From the NCBI GenBank assembly GCA_947579605.1, contig OX388307.1, positions 11,199,237-11,263,236 on the forward strand: a stretch of 64,000 nucleotides of DNA, read 5' to 3'. The notes beneath the pieces are model-generated. The model worked only from the letters and a program-made list of their open reading frames with translations, did not search any database and was not told the origin of the DNA. The position numbers and the translations under genes are program-made. The stretch comes from Athripsodes cinereus. Its lineage: Eukaryota > Arthropoda > Insecta > Trichoptera > Leptoceridae. Of the stretch, positions 57,924 through 64,000 are shown one piece after another (position 1 is the stretch's first letter; each line of letters begins with the position of its first letter).

Positions 57924-60389
57924 GTGACACTGAATGAAACCTGGCATGATGGAAGTGACTCAGTCTCCATGACCGCGCTGCGTAACAGGGGCTATACTGT
58001 TCTCGACAAGGCAAGACCTCGTGACCCTGTGGCGCAAGCTTCGTTGGGAACTAATCATGGTGGGGTTGCCATTGTATCAAGATCTGAGCTACGCCTGTCT
58101 AATATTGTAGCACTTGGCACTTATAAAACCTTTGAATACATTGGTTGCAAGGTTACTTTGGATTGTGTGTCGCTAATTGTGCTAACCATATATAGACCAG
58201 GATCTGTGCCGCCCACTAATGACTTTTTAAGCGATTTATCGAACATCTTCGGCAGACTTGCTCTTTACCGGCTGCCTTTCATTCTGGCTGGGGATCTTAA
58301 CGTGCATGTTGAGAGGGACTCTGAACCGCTTGTGCGAAAATTAAAGAAAATCCTTGGAGAACTAGATCTTCTGCAGCATGTCACCTTTTCGACACACAGT
58401 GCAGGGGGTACACTCGATCTGGTGATTACACGAAGTGAGCTGGTCCCCGCTGCCCTTTCTTCTGCCGATACTGGGTTGTCCGATCATCTTGTATTAATGG
58501 CTGATTTCCCAGTTTCGGTTCCTGGCCCATATTACCGTACTATTTGCAGCAGGACATGGGTCCACTTCGATAAGGATGAGTTCCGTGCCCGAGTTTCAGA
58601 GTCGATATTGTGTGATAGTGGTTTGTGCTGCGGTGACGATGTTGACGGACTGGTGTCTGCTTACAATGATACGCTTTCTGGAATCCTCGATGATATGGCG
58701 CCGACGACCTCCAAGACTATCCGAATGCATGCCCCTCGTCAGCTTTGGTTCGACTCCGACTGTAGACTAAGAAAAAGGGAAGTTAGAAAGTTGGAAAGAC
58801 AATATAGACTCCTGATGACACCCGAGTCACGAGGAGCTTGGATCGGGGCATTGAAGACCTATAGAAAGTTATTGGATAGTAAAAAGGCGGATTATTGGAA
58901 AACTAAAATTGGTCTGCATGCTGGTCGGCCGGCCAAGCTTTGGAAGGACTTCAAAACAGTGATAGAGTCTCAACACCTTGAGGTTCCTTCAACTGTCAGT
59001 GCTGAGCGTTTTAGTGCAGCTTTCAGAGAGAAGATTGATACCATTACCCTCTCATTGCCTGCATGTGGAGTGTCCATGGAGACGGCTGTTTTGTGCACCT
59101 CGAGTTGTACTTGTACTGGATCTGTGAATGCATCTGAGTTAAAGAAGATTATTATGTGCTGCCCCATTGGACAGTGTGAGCTAGATCCTATCCCTACCTG
59201 GCTTCTAAGGGATACGTTGGACATTCTTCTGCCGTTCATTTTGAATATATGTAGAGCTTCTCTTGCTCTTGGCATTGTTCCATTGCTGTGGAAGCGCTCT
59301 CTTATCAAGCCTCTGCTTAAGAAGTGCACCCTTGACGATAGTGATCCCTGCAATTACAGACCAATATCTTATCTGCCATTCTTGTCAAAGGTGTTGGAGC
59401 GCATTATTGCTTCCAGGCTAACATCATACCTTGAAAACAATAATCTGTATCAAAAACATCAGTTTGCGTATAGAAAATATCATTCCACCGAAACTGCCAT
59501 TGCTGCACTCACATCTGAGATGATTCAGGGCGTTGCAACGGGAGACGTTGGACTTGTTGCTGTCCTTGATATGAGTGCTGCATTCGATACCGTTGATCAT
59601 TCGATACTGCTGCAGTGCCTAGAGATGGAGTATGGGCTTGGTGGTGTGATGCTTGACTGGCTTCGTTCATATCTGCTAAACAGAGAATGTTCTGTCAAAG
59701 TTGGACCAGCGGCGTCTTCGAGGGAGGTGGTTCTGCGTGGCGTTCCTCAAGGCTCCGTTCTTGGACCAATCCTGTTCATTATGTATATCGCATGCATAGA
59801 TCGCATGCTAGAGGGAATGGGTGTCAGGAGTTTCTCATATGCAGATGATCGTGTGCTTCTTGACTTTTGCAAACCAACTGAAAAGGAAACACTAGTCCGC
59901 CGCATGTCTCGGTGCATAACGAAGATTTCGGAAATGATGGCTGGCAGAAGGCTCAAGCTGAATCCATCGAAGACTGAATTTTTGTGGATAGCTTCCCCTG
60001 GACGGCAGCACCTGTTGAATATGGATCCGATATCTATTGCTGATACACCGGTTAATCCCTCTTGTACAGTGTCTGTCCTTGGTGTACTGCTCGACAGCTC
60101 TCTTTCGATGGAGGCTCAGGTCTCCAGAACGGTCAGTTCAGCTTTCCACTATATAAGGCGGCTGAATCACGTCTCTAGATTTCTTCCCGAAACTGCCATT
60201 AGGGATCTGGTGACAGCATTTGTTGTCTCACGATTGGACTATTGCAACGTTGTTTATGCTGGACTACCTCAAAGCCTTCTAAATCGTTTGCAGCTGGCGT
60301 TCAACAGTGCCGCCCGGCTCATTTTCCGAGAGGGCAAAAGATGCCACATCACTCCCCTCTTAAAACGAGTGAACGACTACACTGGTTGA
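57924..60389 (+). pseudogene. LINE ORF2: endonuclease and reverse transcriptase, 3' frameshift
   Basis: The frame has 821 residues counted from a GTG. An EEP (APE-type) endonuclease covers about 1-200: E5 in LNETWHDG, D124 and N126 in LAGDLNVHVE, and D187-H188 in GLSDHLV. The N-terminal strand with the first catalytic Asn is missing. The reverse transcriptase spans about 450-720: NYRPISYLPFLSKVLERII, HSTETAIAAL, LDMSAAFDTVD with D549, GVPQGSVLGP at 606-615, and SYADD with D641-D642. All RT catalytic residues are present. The frame ends early in NDYTG and a stop, because of a small indel near 60365-60380; the C-terminal part continues in another frame. This would be a target-primed reverse transcription enzyme, but this copy is probably inactive. 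HSTETA and SYADD context points to L2/CR1 rather than RTE or R1. Confidence 0.9.
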
Positions 60390-60709
60390 GGGTCGAGGAA
60401 AGGGTGACATTCAAGGTGTGCCTTTTGGTGTACAAGGCTATTAACAAAATGGCACCATCGTGCCTCACAGAGCTTTGTCCCCTTGACTCGACCACTAGAA
60501 GACCTCTGCGCTCTATGGAACTGGCCGTAAATAGACTTACTGAGCCCAATAGAGCCGGTAAGTCCAATTTCTACGAGAGGGCCTTTGGTGTTGTCGGACC
60601 AGTTACGTGGAATCGCCTACCGGTGCTGCTGAGAGATGGTCAGACGGTCACTAGCTTCAGAGGCAAATTAAAGACTGAACTCTTCACTGGCGCCCTTGAG
60701 ACGGTCTAG
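60242..60709 (+). pseudogene. LINE ORF2 C-terminal part, shifted frame
   Basis: This frame continues the protein after the indel: LHWLRVEERVTFKVCLLVYK, INKMAPSCLTELCPL, then FYERAFGVVGPVTWNRLPVL and SFRGKLKTELFTGALETV followed by a stop. These blocks are the usual end of L2/CR1-type proteins. Only the portion after about 60370 belongs to the protein; the first 40 codons overlap ORF2 in the wrong frame. Confidence 0.85.
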
Positions 60710-60766
60710 AGACTGTAAAACGGCGTCATAAATAAAATCATCCAAAATCATCCAAAATCATCATCA

Positions 60767-61605
60767 TTAATTTGTAGAGCGAATGTAAAAATTTGATCCG
60801 ACCGTATTACCGTATGAATTAACACTAACTTGTTGGTAAGGTTTTTGGGTAGGAATAATATGTGACATTTTGGTATCATGGAATGTAGGTAATCAGGACA
60901 TGTACCTATAAATCGCATTCACACCTAGATGTCGAAAAAAATGACCAATCCGAAGTGTTGCAACAATTAGGAAAAACAAAATTAAAACAATAAAAATAGT
61001 CTTCGCTACCATAGCGAACACTAATACTCATATATGTTTTTGGAAAATTTCTCTTGAGACAGAATGATATTTGGATAATATTTTATAATAGCCATGATAA
61101 TCAAAAGTACTCAGCCACAAAGGAACATGTAATTATGATTCGTATGTAATAATTTTAACACGTGTATTTCAAATGTTTAGAAAATTTACTATTTTTTTAT
61201 TTTCATTACTTAATGGGTTTTGGGCATAAAGCACAGGTGACAAAATCAATAAGACATCTCAATCGGAGAACCATGTTTACACAATGTAACATTGTGCAAA
61301 ACTATTTTACATACTTAATGAAACAATGTTGACATACATACCTAATGTTTCCAATTAAATTTACCATTCCATCAATCAGCCTTTTCAAAGGTCAAACGAA
61401 TCTGAAAGTGCGAATTGGTGTAATGGATGAAATTTGGTTAATAACATTAATTTCCAAATCGATTTACAAAAAGTTATCGGGAATTACTCGGATTATGGTT
61501 ACGCCGATTGTGGATTATTGAGAATCACAATGGAGTTGAAACGATTGAGTTTTATTTTATATTTCGTTAATGTTTATTTTAAAGGTTGTGATGTAGTAAC
61601 GTATT
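60767..61605. other. A+T-rich noncoding DNA
   Basis: Nothing recognisable was found. Confidence 0.5.
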
Positions 61606-61815
61606 AATAGGTACTTTCACGGCATTTTTCATAAGTAAGGTAGCCAGTCGAATAACTGTAATATACTTCATGTCATCCTCTACGTGTCAATAAAAATGAG
61701 TCATTAAGGATTAGTGGCAAACCTCATCGCGAAACTCGAGTTGTTAAATGTCTAATTTGTGATGTTTTACGAATCGAGTGATTTGTGAAATGGGAAGACT
61801 TTTCTTTACCGAAGA
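61606..61815 (-). mobile_element. TAG-tail repeat, near-complete copy
   Basis: It has TTTCACGGCATTTTTCATAAG, TAAGGTAGCCAGTCGAATAAC, CGTGTCAATAAAAATGAG, TCATTAAGGATTAGTGGCAA, ACCTCATCGCGAAACTCGAG and TTTTACGAATCGAG, ending TTTCTTTACCGAAGAC like the copy at 24.45 kb. Confidence 0.65.
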
Positions 61816-61840
61816 CAAAGAAAACAATTGAAGACATGAG

Positions 61841-62195
61841 TGGATGAAGGTGTTATGTCACAAAAATACAAATTTCAACTTTTTTGCGCAGATAAAGGTT
61901 TTAAGTAACGTTCTTTCACGTGAACCTTATAACAACTCTCGAAAAGTAGCCTAAATACCATTTTCACAGTGGATGAAGGTGTTATGTTACACATTTTTCA
62001 ACCATAATATGGATGTAGGTGTTAAGGGACTATAATACATTCATCCAGTAAAATGCTATTTTTTTCAAATTTAGATGAAGGCGTTATGTTCACATAACAC
62101 CTTCATCCACTGTGAAAATGGTATTTTGGCTCCTATTAGGAAAAAAAACGACAGGATGAACACGTTATGCAGCGCACATAACCCCTTTATCTATA
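61841..62195. repeat. Clustered 17-bp motif in both orientations
   Basis: The motif TGGATGAAGGTGTTATGT occurs at about 61841 and 61969 and, diverged, at 62010, 62072, 62152 and, reversed, 62178. A perfect reverse copy (CATAACACCTTCATCCAC) is at 62093. Around it CATTTTCACAGTGGATGAAGG at 61958 and CTTCATCCACTGTGAAAATG at 62101 form a larger inverted repeat. No frame crosses it. It may be the interior of an unrecognised DNA transposon. Confidence 0.75.
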
Positions 62196-62274
62196 AATAT
62201 TTTGTCTATACTTTCAAACGTCTGGTTGTTAGCGCGTCCTAAAGGTCTTAGCTGTCAGAACATAGTCATATGAT

Positions 62275-62816
62275 CAGTGCGACCAGATTTAGGTAGTTTC
62301 CTACTTTTTTGGTAGTTTTTGAGGCATTGCCAACAATTTTTAGTAGTTTTTATTTCTTTGGTAGTTTTTTGGTAGTATTTAGTCGGTAATCGGTAGAAAA
62401 AGTATCGGGTACCTACTTGGGAAAAATACCCGATACTTAATGATTCGAAAACAGTTGTTGGTACAAATACCGGGTACATTGTAGAAAAGGTACTGCGAGA
62501 AAATATTGTTGAAGAAAACCGAGGAGTTCTTGAAATTCTTCAAATTCCTATATGATATTGAAAATTTGGCGACGGGGGGGGGGGGTAGAAATATAAGCAT
62601 GTAACATTTTTCATTCCAAAGTAGTATCTGGTATTGACATTAACAATAGTCGGTACAAATACCCAGCAGGTTGTAGAAAAAGGTACTGTGAGAAAATATT
62701 GTTGAAGAAAACCGAGGACTTTTCGAAATACTTCAAATTCCTATACCATTTTGAGAATTTAGTAGTTTTTGACTTCCCCATTTAGTAGTTTTTGGAAATA
62801 AAATCTGATCACACTG
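62275..62816. mobile_element. hAT-type MITE with perfect 8-bp target duplication
   Basis: The left end CAGTGCGACCAGATTT and the right end in reverse CAGTGTGATCAGATTT match at 14 of 16 bases and have the hAT CAGNG start. CATATGAT flanks both sides (62267-62274 and 62817-62824). Inside, a ~115-bp segment is directly repeated at a 192-bp offset (GTACAAATACC at 62461 and 62653, with GAGAAAATATTGTTGAAGAA in both), and GGTAGTTTTT-type blocks recur at both ends. There is no transposase. A run of twelve or so G lies at about 62574-62585. Confidence 0.92.
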
Positions 62817-62969
62817 CATATGATCATTAATTTCATGTTGCGTACTGGTGTCGTGTGGTAGTATTCCTGTTCGTTTTGATTTCAAAAGTTTTAAGTGTGT
62901 TGAAGGTACTTTTTTCTATGAAAATTTATTATAAAACATATAAATAAAACGCTAGTAAAACAGATTACA

Positions 62970-63640
62970 TCTGTAATAGTGCATGTACGAGTACTCACAC
63001 CCCACTTATGGTTGGATATTTCCAAATATCAGGTTAACAAATTCAGGAACCTGGGAGCAACCATAACGCCAGAGGGTGATCTCCGGTCGAAATTACCAAT
63101 CAGCATAGCAGCTGCTAGCGGGGTTTTTAATAACATGAACAAAGCTTGGAAGGCGTCTGGACTCGCCTCGGAAAATGTCACCTGTTCAATACGTGTATCA
63201 TCCCAATCCTTCTATATGGCTGTGAGTCTTGGCACTTAACGTATTAAGGTTCAAGAGCGGAAGATACTAAGCTTTGAAAACAAGTGTCTTTTGGATGTAA
63301 AATGGTATGAACATGTCAAAAATGATGCTGTGCGCCGACGCACCTGGCAGAGATCTGTAATCTCCGTGATACAAGAGAGACGATAGTCCTGGCTGGTTCA
63401 TGTTCTGAGAATATCCAATGATAGTTGGCTAAAAAGAGCACTGTTCTTCCATCCGCAAGTGTTCCGTCGGCCCGGGCGTCCCTCTTTCACAATTCACCGT
63501 TCCTATAACAACGACATCAGAGTGGAGGGAATGTCGTGAAAAGAGGTGACGCGATTGGCACAGAGACACTCTGAATGAAGGAGGCTGGTTTCTGCCCTGT
63601 GCCTCCGAGAGGAGCTTTGAGGGCAATGATGATGATCTTC
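62970..63640 (+). pseudogene. RTE-like LINE 3' part, frameshifted
   Basis: Translation in changing frames gives KFRNLGATITPEGDLRSKLP, FNNMNKAWKASGL, then WYEHVKNDAVRRRTWQ, ISNDSWLKRALFFHPQVF and RRPGRPSF, closing with CTCCGAGAGGAGCTTTGAGG and (GAT)n. The F-NLGA-I-PEGD block is the region after the RT core in RTE-type proteins. Stops and frame breaks (for example at 63237 and 63384) mark a dead copy. It is the longest copy of the family that ends at 15.9, 26.7 and 33.2 kb. Confidence 0.85.
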
Positions 63641-63850
63641 ATAAAGAAAGTTACGACGAATGTGTATCTTTCAAGAAAGTTAATGTTGTATTCTTGCAGA
63701 ATTTCTATGTCAGAATGCAACACCCTGTCGAATGCTTTTGTGAGATAAACGAAGCACACGTCGACCTCTTTTATTTATCGGAGAATGAATATGGCATCAG
63801 TGGTTAATCGATTTTTTCTAAATCCCTGCTGCTCTTCTCTTGCCGGTTGG
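63641..63850 (-). pseudogene. Reverse-transcriptase core fragment
   Basis: On the minus strand the translation gives EEQQGFRKNRLTTDAIFIL, then in another frame MCFVYLTKAFDRVLH. These are the QQGFR-NRST-DAIF and FVDLTKAFD motifs of RTE-type RT fingers and palm, where the Asp of TKAFD is catalytic. It points away from the plus-strand LINE piece, so the two meet tail to tail at about 63640 with no tail for this fragment. The frame break shows it is dead. Confidence 0.75.
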
Positions 63851-63970
63851 CCCTCCAGGCTTGTCTAATGGCCCGCCCATGTGGATGAATTTGGTTTGAT
63901 TATGCTGATAAATAGGAGGTCACAACTCCTGAGATATTTGGGTAAAGATATATCTCTTCAATGCTCTTCT
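63838..63970 (-). mobile_element. Dispersed repeat, diverged copy
   Basis: On the minus strand GACCTCCTATTTATCAGCAT, CCACATGGGCGGGCCATTAG and CCTGGAGGGCCAACCGGC align with 50.64-50.75 kb (GACTTCCATTTATCCGAATT, CCACACCGGAGGCG, CCTGAGGGGCTGGCCGGCC). It abuts the RT fragment on its 5' side, so both may be parts of one element. Confidence 0.45.
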
Positions 63971-64000
63971 CTGATTTCTTCTTCCAATTTAGTCTTTAGA

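Larger units (their letters stand above)
57899..60766 (+). mobile_element. Nearly full-length L2/CR1-like LINE
   Basis: The element starts abruptly inside its endonuclease domain at about 57899, after an in-frame stop in flanking DNA, so it is 5'-truncated. It runs through the RT to a stop at 60707-60709, then a short untranslated end TAAATAAAATCATCCAAAATC with ATCATCCAAA repeats and (ATC)n near 60730-60765. Such a short repeated tail is usual for L2/CR1-group elements. Base composition is markedly richer in G+C than the flanks. Confidence 0.9.

Overview
This is nuclear DNA from a eukaryote, almost certainly an insect. It is strongly A+T-rich and gene-poor, with no operons and no dense coding. 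Its repeats are typical of insect genomes: a Ty3/gypsy element, L2/CR1-, RTE-, R1- and jockey-like LINEs, hAT-type MITEs and tRNA-derived SINEs. The frequent TACCTAC/GTAGGTA strings and AATAATATTAT runs would suit a lepidopteran or hemipteran. I cannot fix the order from the sequence alone.

The only host coding sequence I can support lies near 25.15-25.73 kb on the minus strand. A textbook 3' splice site is followed by an A+T-rich leader, a Ser/Gly-rich N-terminus, and a stretch that closely resembles the segment just before domain I S1 of T-type (Cav3) calcium channels (Ca-alpha1T in flies). The exon ends at a perfect minor-spliceosome (U12, AT-type) donor, ATATCCTTT. I find no following exon in 1-25.15 kb, so that whole stretch is probably one very long U12-type intron. 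Sequence above 25.73 kb would then be upstream intron or 5' flank.

Layout. 3.38-12.41 kb: a complete 9.0-kb Ty3/gypsy retrotransposon on the minus strand, with LTRs that look identical, a 4-bp target duplication, gag, pol, and a canonical A AAA AAC -1 frameshift site joining them. 13-25 kb: decayed LINE/SINE pieces, a 73-bp tandem array and the calcium-channel exon. 26-46 kb: mostly unannotatable A+T-rich DNA with RTE 3' ends, a near-perfect foldback element and a jockey-like LINE fragment. 46-52 kb: a mosaic of a hAT MITE, a long foldback element, and a 2.9-kb terminal-inverted-repeat element that has been filled with an R1-like LINE and other pieces. 54-57 kb: two more LINE remnants. 57.9-60.8 kb: a nearly full-length L2/CR1-like LINE with one frameshift, clearly richer in G+C than its surroundings. 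61.6-64 kb: a clustered motif array, a hAT MITE with a perfect 8-bp target duplication, and two LINE fragments meeting tail to tail.

About a dozen scattered copies of one short repeat, ending in (TAG)n, tie the window together as a probable non-LTR-type family. Nothing here looks like a defence system, a CRISPR array or a new enzymatic pathway. The points most worth checking are the U12-ended channel exon, the young frameshifting gypsy element sitting in the same orientation inside its intron, and the nested TIR element at 48.87-51.80 kb.
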